Assembly (NCBI GenBank): GCA_964511645.1
Contig: CAZEGV010000003.1
Span: 4,340-68,339 of the forward strand
DNA: 64,000 bases
Source of the DNA: CAZEGV01 sp964511645
Lineage (GTDB): Bacteria; Bacteroidota; Bacteroidia; Cytophagales; JAAEPT01
Reading direction: 5' to 3'
Positions 18,234-25,751 of this stretch are shown piece by piece. The position numbers were made by a program, and so were the translations under genes. The notes under the pieces were generated by a model. That model ran no database searches, was not told the origin of the DNA, and saw nothing but the letters and a program-made list of their open reading frames with translations. Each line of letters starts with the position of its first letter. Position 1 is the first letter of the stretch.

Positions 18234-20060
18234 TTATTTTTTATTCTCTAGATATAGTGACTGCAAAATACTTCTTCCTAAGGTGTTTTCTTGATAAATT
18301 TCTTTGTCTAAAAATAAATCGTAGAATGATTTTGTAGAATCGGTAACCAACCCTACCCCGTGGCTTGTGGCATAATAAGCATACTTTTGAGTCCCTGAAT
18401 TTAAAATATCTTTCCCATACATAAAGTTATTGGCAGGGATTTTTAATTGAGCTAGTAAAGTGTTAGGAATGTCCATTTGAGAGCCGACGTTAGCAATGAT
18501 AGTATCTTGCTTGTTGAGAGCACCACCTAGCCATAACATTGGGATTTGGTTTTTTTTTGGATCATGACGAGGGATAGTGTTTAGGTAATCCACTCCATGG
18601 TCGGCCAAGATAATACATAATGTATTACTCCACCATTCTTGTCTTTTAGCCTCTGTTATAAAATTGCCTAGGGCTTTGTCGGTATAATAAAGAGAACTTC
18701 TAAAACTGTTGTCTTCTGTATCGCTTCCAAAGCCCATTTTGGCGGGAATATCGAAAGGAGCGTGGCTACTTAGAGAGAAAATAGAGTAGAAAAAAGGTGA
18801 TTGCTCTTGATTGATATCTTGTAAAAACCTATTAAATGTGATGTGATCAGGCACACCCCATTTTTGTAAAATCTCCTCTTTTTTATAATTAGATTTTGAA
18901 ATTATTTTTTCAAAACCAGAAGAGGAGAGTAGCACGTTAAAATTAAAGAAATCAATACTTCCTCCATAATAATACGCCATTTTATATCCTTCTTTTTTTA
19001 ACTTCAGAGGGAAGAATTTTTGTTTTTCTAATTGATTGGTTTGCATTAATACTGACCCCTCTGGAAAAGAAGGGTGACCTGTAAAAATCCCACCATTACC
19101 TTTGTCAGATCTGTCTCCGCAGGCATAAAAATTACTAAATAACACGCCCTCTTTGCACAAGGAATTAAAGTTAGGAGTAATATTCTTCTCTCCCCCTAAG
19201 ACTTCAATAGCGTTAGCTGTGAAACTTTCCAAAATAATTAAAACAATATTGGGGCGATTTGTTTTTAATAATGACGTTGTGCTTCCTTGAGTCGATTTTA
19301 ATAAACTTAAATCATTTGTTATTTTTTGTTTTGTAAAGAATTTTCTACCCTTGTTACTCTGTAAGTGCTCTAAACTAAACCCCAAATACCAAGGTACGTT
19401 GATGGAGATATGATTGGCGAATGCTTGGCTATGAAAATAAACAGAACCTAAACCAATTGGCATCCCAAGTTGTATTTTTGGATATAAATCAAGCCCACCT
19501 CTAATGGGTAAAAAAAGAGATGATGCAAAAAATAAAGATAAGACAAGTGATTTTATAGATTGATGATGATGATAAGTTTTAATGAGTTTTTGATACATAA
19601 ATATCATTCCTCGAGCATAAGTAAACATAATTAACAGAGCAAATATAATCTGATACCACCTCATAGAGCTTAGCACAAGCCCTGGATTGCGTAAAAACCT
19701 AAAGTGAGAAGCTTCTAGCTTAGTCCCCCAATGCACGTAAATACTAGCGTCTACAATGATGAGAATGGTTAAAATGATTGTAATTAAGAAAGTGTATTTT
19801 TGAATGAAAACATAAGCCAAAAAAAAACGTGAAAAACTATTGATAAGTAATATTAAAGCAGGGATTATCATCAGGTATCCCGTAAAAGAGATGTCTAATT
19901 TGAGTCCAACTAATAATGCTTTAAGAAAAGAAGTAATCGGTAGTTCTCCCCATTTTTCATAATTAATGAAGATGAAAATAAGTTTTCCGATAAGGAAAAA
20001 AAATAACCAGTAAACCCAGTTTTTGATATAGAATATTAGGTGTTTTTTTGTATTATCCAT
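18234..20060 (-). CDS. LTA synthase-family membrane sulfatase/phosphotransferase
   Basis: 608-residue inner-membrane enzyme: about five N-terminal helices (residues 10-180), then a periplasmic alkaline-phosphatase-fold domain. Candidate metal and nucleophile residues are E278 and T281 in IILESFTANAIEVLGG; further family motifs are NFYACGDRSDKGNGG, SSHAPFDIP and LADHGVDYL. In Firmicutes this family polymerises glycerol phosphate; here, in an organism without lipoteichoic acid, it more likely moves a phosphate-containing group onto a lipid or glycan. The start overlaps the pth stop by 8 bases, showing coupling. The substrate is unknown. Confidence 0.87.
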   Translation of the reverse strand: MDNTKKHLIFYIKNWVYWLFFFLIGKLIFIFINYEKWGELPITSFLKALLVGLKLDISFTGYLMIIPALILLINSFSRFFLAYVFIQKYTFLITIILTILIIVDASIYVHWGTKLEASHFRFLRNPGLVLSSMRWYQIIFALLIMFTYARGMIFMYQKLIKTYHHHQSIKSLVLSLFFASSLFLPIRGGLDLYPKIQLGMPIGLGSVYFHSQAFANHISINVPWYLGFSLEHLQSNKGRKFFTKQKITNDLSLLKSTQGSTTSLLKTNRPNIVLIILESFTANAIEVLGGEKNITPNFNSLCKEGVLFSNFYACGDRSDKGNGGIFTGHPSFPEGSVLMQTNQLEKQKFFPLKLKKEGYKMAYYYGGSIDFFNFNVLLSSSGFEKIISKSNYKKEEILQKWGVPDHITFNRFLQDINQEQSPFFYSIFSLSSHAPFDIPAKMGFGSDTEDNSFRSSLYYTDKALGNFITEAKRQEWWSNTLCIILADHGVDYLNTIPRHDPKKNQIPMLWLGGALNKQDTIIANVGSQMDIPNTLLAQLKIPANNFMYGKDILNSGTQKYAYYATSHGVGLVTDSTKSFYDLFLDKEIYQENTLGRSILQSLYLENKK

Positions 20061-20616
20061 TATATTGATTCATCATTCTATCAGCACCGATTGTAGTAAA
20101 TGCCAGTACAGCATCTTTAGCTTTGTTTATTAAGCTTAAGTCAAGGTCTATTTGCTCGTTTTGTGTAAATTTTTCTAGAACATAATCTACTTGTTTACCT
20201 TTAGAATAATCATCTCCAACTCCAAATCTCATGCGAGTATATGAGGGGGTTCCGAGTAATTCTTCTATGTTTTTAAGTCCATTGTGCCCTCCTGCTGAGC
20301 CTTTTTTCTTTGTTCTTATTTTTCCGAAAGGAATAGCGATGTCATCGGTAATGACTAATAAGTTTTCTTGTTTTATTTTTGTTTGATTAAGCCAGTACCG
20401 TACAGTCTTACCGCTTAGGTTCATGTATGTGGTAGGCTTTACTAGTATGATTGTCCGTCCTTTGTATTTAAATTCTGTAATATAAGCATAACGGTCTTGT
20501 GTAAAACTTATTTCAAATTTTTCTGCCAAAGCATCCAAAATCATAAACCCGATATTATGTCTCGTTTCGTGATATTCAGCTCCGATGTTTCCTAATCCTA
20601 TAATCAAATATTTCAT
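20053..20616 (-). CDS. pth: Peptidyl-tRNA hydrolase
   Basis: 187-residue Pth that frees stalled peptidyl-tRNAs. The catalytic histidine is H20 in ETRHNIGF; N10 (GLGN), N66 (TTYMNLSG), the DD at 91-92 and N112 (GSAGGHNGL) are all in place. The start ATG at 20616 has a TATCTTTG box only 5 bases upstream on the minus strand. The gene overlaps the downstream sulfatase gene. Confidence 0.96.
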   Translation of the reverse strand: MKYLIIGLGNIGAEYHETRHNIGFMILDALAEKFEISFTQDRYAYITEFKYKGRTIILVKPTTYMNLSGKTVRYWLNQTKIKQENLLVITDDIAIPFGKIRTKKKGSAGGHNGLKNIEELLGTPSYTRMRFGVGDDYSKGKQVDYVLEKFTQNEQIDLDLSLINKAKDAVLAFTTIGADRMMNQYNG

Positions 20617-20621
20617 AATCT

Positions 20622-20629
20622 CAAAGATA
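20622..20629 (-). promoter_or_regulatory. TATCTTTG -7 box directly before pth
   Basis: Exact match to TAnnTTTG on the minus strand, ending 5 bases before the pth ATG. If used, the transcript would be leaderless or nearly so. No TTG at the expected distance was found. Confidence 0.35.
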
Positions 20630-20886
20630 CAAATTCATATTGCCGAAAAAAATGAAGTTCATGTCTAATATGGATTAGGACTCCCCTTTTTGGTGGGATG
20701 TTAAGTATTTACTTTAATACTGTCATTACCGTCTTATGGTTAGCTGTTTGCATTTACCATCTATCATTTTGTTTTATTACATTCTTTCTAGATGAGACAA
20801 ATGCTATCATCCCTAAGCCGAAATCTTGTAGATGTAAAACTGATTTATATACCATATTTCAAAGCCTAATAAGTGTAAGACTTAGA

Positions 20887-20983
20887 GATTGAAGTGGCAT
20901 CCTTTTCGATTTTTTTTATCGAAAAGATATAACGTAAAGCTCGACTCCATGAGCCTGCCTTTTGGCGAGTGGGGGAAGTCCCT
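20887..20983 (-). repeat. Dispersed two-stem intergenic repeat, copy E
   Basis: In minus orientation: an AGGGACTTCCCCC end box, an inner GCC-AAAA-GGC hairpin, a GAGTCGAGCTTTACG box, then a second stem TCTTTTCGAT / ATCGAAAAGGA and the end GATGCCACTTCAATC. It matches the other copies in order of boxes while the stem sequences differ. Confidence 0.7.
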
Positions 20984-21011
20984 AAAATAATTTTTCATTT
21001 TAATCAGGTAT

Positions 21012-21245
21012 TTAATGACTATGTTCTACTTCTTTTAAATTCATTTTACATACAGGGCATTTGCCTGGTTTGTCGTAGGTTTTTTCAGCCTCACATTTCA
21101 TTGGGCATTGGTAAGAAGTACTTACTTCTGAATGGCTGTGGTTGTGTTCTGACGATGTGGTTTCACCGCCACAACTTGTTAATAATGCTACTCCTGTTAT
21201 TGCAAGACTTGTTGCAATTGCGATTGATAAGATTGTCTTTTTCAT
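21012..21245 (-). CDS. Small lipoprotein with heavy-metal-binding (HMBD) domain
   Basis: 77-residue exported lipoprotein: signal with lipobox LLTSC (cysteine about residue 25), a His-rich segment (SEHNHSHSE), then one YQCPMKCEAEKTYDKPGKCPVCKMNL module. CPM...GKCPxCxM modules bind Cu or similar soft metals and also occur at the N-terminus of CusB proteins. It is the last gene of the copper/silver operon and probably buffers or hands over metal in the periplasm. The stem before the cysteine pair is one residue-type off (CPMK instead of CPMH). Confidence 0.8.
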   Translation of the reverse strand: MKKTILSIAIATSLAITGVALLTSCGGETTSSEHNHSHSEVSTSYQCPMKCEAEKTYDKPGKCPVCKMNLKEVEHSH

Positions 21246-21255
21246 TTTTTTTAAA

Positions 21256-21711
21256 TTAATAAGTTTTAATTATTTGTTTTAGCCATTCTGTTAAATCCTT
21301 TTTTTCTAATGCAGAAAGTTTGGCGTTTTTATGCATTATTGTGTACGAAGATAAAGGCATCTTGTTTTTTTCTATTTCGGAAAGTATTGACCGTAGTTTG
21401 TTTTTCTGTTTTCTTTTAGAATAAGTTCCAAATTCACTAAAATTCAAATCCTTTTTAGCATCAGAGACATGTTTGTCCATCAGTAACCTGATAGGTTGTA
21501 TTTTACTATACCAAGGGTAAATCGTGTTATTACTATGGCAATCATAACAAGAGGTTTGTAGTTTCGAAACTATTTTGGCAGGTGTTTTATGAACATTAGT
21601 GATATCAGTTACAACTACCTCGTCACTTTGATTGAGTTTGGAAGGAATAAATTGTATGCCTACCAATAAAGCGATGATACCTACACCTATTTTTGTTATT
21701 AATTGGGTCAT
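21256..21711 (-). CDS. Haem-binding domain protein (single CxxCH)
   Basis: 151-residue membrane-anchored protein: one N-terminal helix (ITKIGVGIIALLVGIQFIP), then the c-type haem motif CYDCH followed by SNNTIYPWYSKIQP, the signature of the Haem_bd (PF14376) family. Near the end, KNKMPLSSYTIMHKNAKLS supplies the usual methionine and histidine. I start at ATG 21711: the longer frame from 21795 overlaps the previous gene and adds no signal. The role in a metal-efflux operon is unknown; a redox role on the bound metal is possible. Confidence 0.8.
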   Translation of the reverse strand: MTQLITKIGVGIIALLVGIQFIPSKLNQSDEVVVTDITNVHKTPAKIVSKLQTSCYDCHSNNTIYPWYSKIQPIRLLMDKHVSDAKKDLNFSEFGTYSKRKQKNKLRSILSEIEKNKMPLSSYTIMHKNAKLSALEKKDLTEWLKQIIKTY

Positions 21712-21715
21712 AGTT

Positions 21716-22345
21716 TTAATTGATTTTATCTTTGATAGTCCCACAAGTAAGCATTGATGACCCCATATAGGGGTTTTTGATTTTTTCCACTTCACTTAGC
21801 CAGAAAGCTCCTTTATTGTTGTTTGCCATAGGGCAAAAATCAAGATATAAAGTTTTATTTGTACCCAAAAGAGTTATCAAATCGTTAATATCTGTACTCA
21901 ACGTTTCGAAATGTTCTCTTTGGTGATCAATAACACCTGAGTTTTTGATGATATGTTCTGCATTTTCAATAATACTTTCTTCTATTTCAGCATATTTTTT
22001 TACCTTATCTTTAACTAAAGATACTTTATCAAAACCATTTAAAGCAATCAATAAGTGTTGACTTGTTTTAGATGCCTCTTTACTATTATCACTTACTAAA
22101 GCATTTTTCAAACCCAAATAGTCTTCAATAATTACAGTTAAATTTGTCACCTTTTCGCCTGTAAACTTTGTGTTTATGTCCATTTTCTTTTCAGGCATTG
22201 TGCCGTGATCATGGGTATGTCCATCAGTATGGTTGTGTTCGTTTTTAGATTCTCCAGAACTACAGTTTGTGAAAGCCACTGTTCCCAGAGCAAATAATAG
22301 GACTGTTCCGATTGTTGAAATATGTTTTTTCATGTTGTTTTTCAA
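21716..22345 (-). CDS. DUF3347 lipoprotein of the copper/silver operon
   Basis: 209-residue lipoprotein (lipobox TNC after a helix beginning MKKHISTIGTVLLF) with a His-rich linker (HNHTDGHTHDHG) and a DUF3347 domain (about residues 60-205). The domain is mostly helical and ends with LYLDFCPMANNNKGAFWLS and SSMLTCG. The same segment ends the CusB protein of this operon. DUF3347 occurs with copper efflux systems; its CPMA and late cysteine probably form a metal site. It lies 26 bases after the next upstream gene. Confidence 0.85.
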   Translation of the reverse strand: MKNNMKKHISTIGTVLLFALGTVAFTNCSSGESKNEHNHTDGHTHDHGTMPEKKMDINTKFTGEKVTNLTVIIEDYLGLKNALVSDNSKEASKTSQHLLIALNGFDKVSLVKDKVKKYAEIEESIIENAEHIIKNSGVIDHQREHFETLSTDINDLITLLGTNKTLYLDFCPMANNNKGAFWLSEVEKIKNPYMGSSMLTCGTIKDKIN

Positions 22346-22371
22346 TTTATAGAGGCTATTAAAAATGATAT

Positions 22372-22722
22372 TTAGTGGTGTTTATGTCCACTATGATCTT
22401 CTTGTTTGTGAGCGGGTTTTATTTTAGTTAGGTTCATTCCACATTTAGAACATGTACCTGCCTTTTCACTTGTTATTTCGGTGTGCATTGGGCAAGCGTA
22501 TTTTTTAATCCCCCCCTCTGATTTGATTAATTTCATCCCGCATTTAGTGCAATCGCCCTGTTTGTTACTTGTTATTTCTGCGTGCATAGGACACACGTAA
22601 GTTGTCTTTTTTGATATTTCAGCATGATTATGCTTGTTGCTATGTTTGTGTGTTTGGGCATGAATAGAGCCAAAGCTGAATAAACTAACTGCTGTAATGA
22701 TGATGGTTTTTAACGTTTTCAT
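22372..22722 (-). CDS. Periplasmic protein with two heavy-metal-binding (HMBD) modules
   Basis: 116 residues: signal peptide (MKTLKTIIITAVSLFSFGSIHAQ), a His-rich spacer, then two tandem modules YVCPMHAEITSNKQGDCTKC and YACPMHTEITSEKAGTCSKC, each followed by GMxL, and a His-rich tail (DHSGHKHH). Each CPMH...CxKCGM unit is a soft-metal-binding fold as in CusB N-termini. The near-identical pair suggests recent duplication. It probably buffers periplasmic copper or silver for the CusBA pump. Confidence 0.85.
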   Translation of the reverse strand: MKTLKTIIITAVSLFSFGSIHAQTHKHSNKHNHAEISKKTTYVCPMHAEITSNKQGDCTKCGMKLIKSEGGIKKYACPMHTEITSEKAGTCSKCGMNLTKIKPAHKQEDHSGHKHH

Positions 22723-22777
22723 ATTTGTTTTATTTAAAGTTTAAATGAATGATGTGTTTATTATTAATAAGAATTAA

Positions 22778-24520
22778 TCACTTAATTACCGCTTTGACTT
22801 CTCCACATCCGAGCATTGATTTGCCGAAATACGGGTTTTTGATTGCTTTTTGAGTACTTAGCCAATAAGCACCTTTGTTGTCGTTTGCCATTGGACAAAA
22901 ATCAACATAAAGGGTTTCGTTGAGTTCAACGCCTACTTGTTGAGATAGATTTAAAAGACTGTTACTTATTGAAATAAAATGTTTGCGTTGTGCGTTAATG
23001 TTCTTTTCTTCACCAAGTAATTTCAAATCTTTTTGTAGAGAAACTAAGGTGCTCATCCAAAAAAAATGAGCATCGTTCATCACTAAATTCATATCAACTT
23101 TCTTCAACATTTTTTCGATGTTTTTAACGTCAGATTGAATAGCGGAATTGTCATTAGCCAATTTATTTTTCAGTACAAAATAGCTTGTTATAACATCACC
23201 TAACTGTTTTTTGAACACCACAGAAATAGTTGATTTGTCTATTTTTATTCCTTTTTTATCACCACCATGTTTATGCCCTGTTGCTACTTTACCGCCCGTT
23301 GGGTTCATCATGCTTTTTTTACCAGCCAATTGAGCTGAGGCATCAATTTTGAAAACTCCATGCGTAGCGACTTCTTCGCCTTCTTCTAAACCATTTTTGA
23401 TAATGTAAAAACCACCAAGTTCATCACCCAAAATCACTTCTCTATACATAAAAGAATTGTGTGTTCTGTTCGGTAATTTCACATAAACAACCGCTCGTTT
23501 CCCTGTCCACAATACCGCCGATTTGGGTATCAAAATCACTTCTTCTTTCAAGGTCGATTTTGAGGTAAGTAAGCCATTGGCAAACATATTGGGCTTTAAC
23601 AATCCTTTTTTGTTAGGTAATTCTACACGTACATAAGCCACACGAGTTTTTGGGTCGATAAAAGGATCAATAAAAGAAACTTTTCCTTCAAATGTTTTTC
23701 CTGCTAGGGCTTTAAAATTTATCTTAATATTATCTTTTAATTTGACCCAAGCCAAATCGTTTTCATAGGCTTCAAATAAAACCCAAACTTTTCTTAAATC
23801 GGTAATTTCAAATAAAACTTGCCCTTCTTTTACGTGATCACCTTCCGAAATATGACGTTTGGTTACATAACCATTATAGTCGGAACGGATAATCACTTGG
23901 TTTTGTATCGCGCCTCTTTTTTCTAAATTAGCAATTTGTTTATCGCTGAATTTCCATTGTTTGAGTTTGTTTCTTGCTGCTTCTAACAAATAAATATTGG
24001 CAGACTTAGAGACTTCAAATAATTCTTTTTGAGCGGAAATAAATTCAGGTGAATAAATACTTGCCAATTTTTGTCCCTTGTAGATTTTTTCTCCTGTAAA
24101 ATTGATGTACAGTCGTTCTATCCTTCCTGGTAAATGCACGGTTTGCGAATATAACAAACGCTCATCAGCTTTTACTTTTCCCAATAAGCGAAGTTCTTTT
24201 TCTGGTTTTTGTTTTTGAACAATAGAGGTCTGTATTTCTGCCAATTTCATTGCCGAGGCTGACATTTGTATTTCGTTAGGTAGCGTGTTTTCATCACTCA
24301 AATTATCCAAAGGAATTAAATCCATTTGGCATAATGGACATTTTCCTGGTTTGTCTTTTTTGATTTGTGGATGCATTGAACAAGTCCAAATTTGCTGGTT
24401 CTCTTCTAGGTGTTGATGTGTCTCCACTTCCTTTTTTCCACTCGTTAATTTACCAATGGCAAAACCTACCAAAAGTACTACCACAAGTAAAAACCATTTG
24501 TTATTTAGTATCTTTTTCAT
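22778..24520 (-). CDS. cusB: RND efflux periplasmic adaptor, CusB-type, with HMBD and DUF3347 ends
   Basis: 580-residue membrane-fusion protein linking the CusA pump to the outer-membrane channel. After an anchor helix it has an HMBD module (WTCSMHPQIKKDKPGKCPLC, about residues 45-65), then the adaptor core: beta-barrel, lipoyl halves around the helical hairpin (KANIYLLEAARNKLKQW), and ITDLRKVWVLFEAYENDLAWV. A C-terminal DUF3347 domain (about residues 430-580) ends LYVDFCPMANDNKGAYWLS and SMLGCGEVK. It is longer than E. coli CusB (about 400) because of these fusions. It lies between the TolC-family gene and the small metal proteins. Confidence 0.92.
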   Translation of the reverse strand: MKKILNNKWFLLVVVLLVGFAIGKLTSGKKEVETHQHLEENQQIWTCSMHPQIKKDKPGKCPLCQMDLIPLDNLSDENTLPNEIQMSASAMKLAEIQTSIVQKQKPEKELRLLGKVKADERLLYSQTVHLPGRIERLYINFTGEKIYKGQKLASIYSPEFISAQKELFEVSKSANIYLLEAARNKLKQWKFSDKQIANLEKRGAIQNQVIIRSDYNGYVTKRHISEGDHVKEGQVLFEITDLRKVWVLFEAYENDLAWVKLKDNIKINFKALAGKTFEGKVSFIDPFIDPKTRVAYVRVELPNKKGLLKPNMFANGLLTSKSTLKEEVILIPKSAVLWTGKRAVVYVKLPNRTHNSFMYREVILGDELGGFYIIKNGLEEGEEVATHGVFKIDASAQLAGKKSMMNPTGGKVATGHKHGGDKKGIKIDKSTISVVFKKQLGDVITSYFVLKNKLANDNSAIQSDVKNIEKMLKKVDMNLVMNDAHFFWMSTLVSLQKDLKLLGEEKNINAQRKHFISISNSLLNLSQQVGVELNETLYVDFCPMANDNKGAYWLSTQKAIKNPYFGKSMLGCGEVKAVIK

Positions 24521-24527
24521 CGCTATA

Positions 24528-25751
24528 TTATTTTCCAGTTAAGTAATTGATAAATGCGACAGAAGTGTTTTTGTCTGTCCTTGCTTTGTCTAATTCTAAG
24601 GCATATTTCAAAACATTTCGTTCCATTCTGAGTATTTCTTCAAAGTTTTTTCCGTCGGTAGAATAAGCTGTGAGTAGAATATTTAAAGATTTTTGAGCCA
24701 AAACCAATTGTTTTTGATACAAGATTATTCGTCTTTGTGCATCTTTATAATCTTTCAAGTTTTTTTCAAACAAAGAAACTAACTCGTTTTGTTTGTTTTC
24801 TTTGGTGTATTGAAATTCCTCTATTCTAAAAGATGCTTCTTTTATCATTGCGGTATATTTTTTTCTGTACAAAGGAATAGAAACGCCTATTTTGGGTAAC
24901 AAAAGAGCATCTCGTCCATTTTCATTTCCTAAATTTGGGTTGCTACTTTTTCCGATAATAGCATAATCTACGCCGATAGAAAATTGAGGATTGCCCATTT
25001 TTTTAGCCGTTATTTTTTGTTTTTCCCAAGACAAAACTTTGTGTCCCAGTTGTTTTATCAAATGATTATTTAACAAATCATCTTTAGAAATTGTCAGGCT
25101 GTCATTCCATAAAGTATCGGGAATAAGTACTGTTTTTGGTTCTTTGTTGTTGAGTAGGTTATTGAATTTTATTTCAACGGTAGCTTTACTATCCATAAGA
25201 TAAGCCAATTGATTTGTGAGTTCGTTGATTTCCATTTCGACCCTCATTTCATCAACCACGGATGCTTTGCCTGTTTCTATTTTTATAATAGCGAGTTGCT
25301 GAAAAGTAGCCAAAATACGTAAATTTTCTTTGCTTATATTTATACCTTTTTGAAGGAAATATATCGTGTAATAAGTTGATTTGACATCAAAAAACAATTT
25401 TGATTTGGCTTCTTCAAATGCTTCGTACTTTGCTTTAGCATTTTGAGTTGCTACATCTTTTTTAGCATTTAGCGTACCAAACCAAGGAAACATTTGGCTA
25501 AAACCAAGTTTTGCTTTTTGTGGACCTACACGAGTTTCTATTGGCGAAATGAAATAACCAAAACTCACTTTTGGGTCAGGTAAAGTGCCTACTTGAGGGA
25601 TTTTTTGTAACGAAGCATGATAACTCGCAAACGTAGCCTTTAAGTAAGGGTTGTTTTGGGCTGCTATTTTCAGGTAATTGTTTAGTTCCGTTTGTGCATT
25701 TACCACAACGGTAAACAAGCCTATAATCAGATAAATAAGTATGTTTTTCAT
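24528..25751 (-). CDS. TolC-family outer-membrane efflux channel (CusC role)
   Basis: Outer-membrane factor of the copper/silver pump. A Sec signal (MKNILIYLIIGLFTVVVNAQ) is followed by long amphipathic helices with TolC-family features (LPDPKVSFGYFISPI, SIPLYRKKYTAMIKEA). About 407 residues, on the short side but normal for Bacteroidota. I take ATG 25751, which overlaps the TGA of cusA (ATGA), rather than a frame 9 codons longer that lies inside cusA. Translational coupling ties it to the pump. Confidence 0.92.
   Translation of the reverse strand: MKNILIYLIIGLFTVVVNAQTELNNYLKIAAQNNPYLKATFASYHASLQKIPQVGTLPDPKVSFGYFISPIETRVGPQKAKLGFSQMFPWFGTLNAKKDVATQNAKAKYEAFEEAKSKLFFDVKSTYYTIYFLQKGINISKENLRILATFQQLAIIKIETGKASVVDEMRVEMEINELTNQLAYLMDSKATVEIKFNNLLNNKEPKTVLIPDTLWNDSLTISKDDLLNNHLIKQLGHKVLSWEKQKITAKKMGNPQFSIGVDYAIIGKSSNPNLGNENGRDALLLPKIGVSIPLYRKKYTAMIKEASFRIEEFQYTKENKQNELVSLFEKNLKDYKDAQRRIILYQKQLVLAQKSLNILLTAYSTDGKNFEEILRMERNVLKYALELDKARTDKNTSVAFINYLTGK

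Larger units (their letters stand above)
20617..21011. other. 395-bp intergenic region between the metal operon and pth
   Basis: Holds the pth promoter box (TATCTTTG on the minus strand, 20622-20629) and one dispersed two-stem repeat (20887-20983). A 64-codon plus-strand frame (20698-20892) starts at an ATG but resembles nothing I know and runs into the repeat, so I do not call it. Confidence 0.6.

Noticed and set aside
20698..20892. 64-codon plus-strand frame before the metal operon
   Set aside because: No recognisable motif, and its end lies in the dispersed repeat; probably chance.
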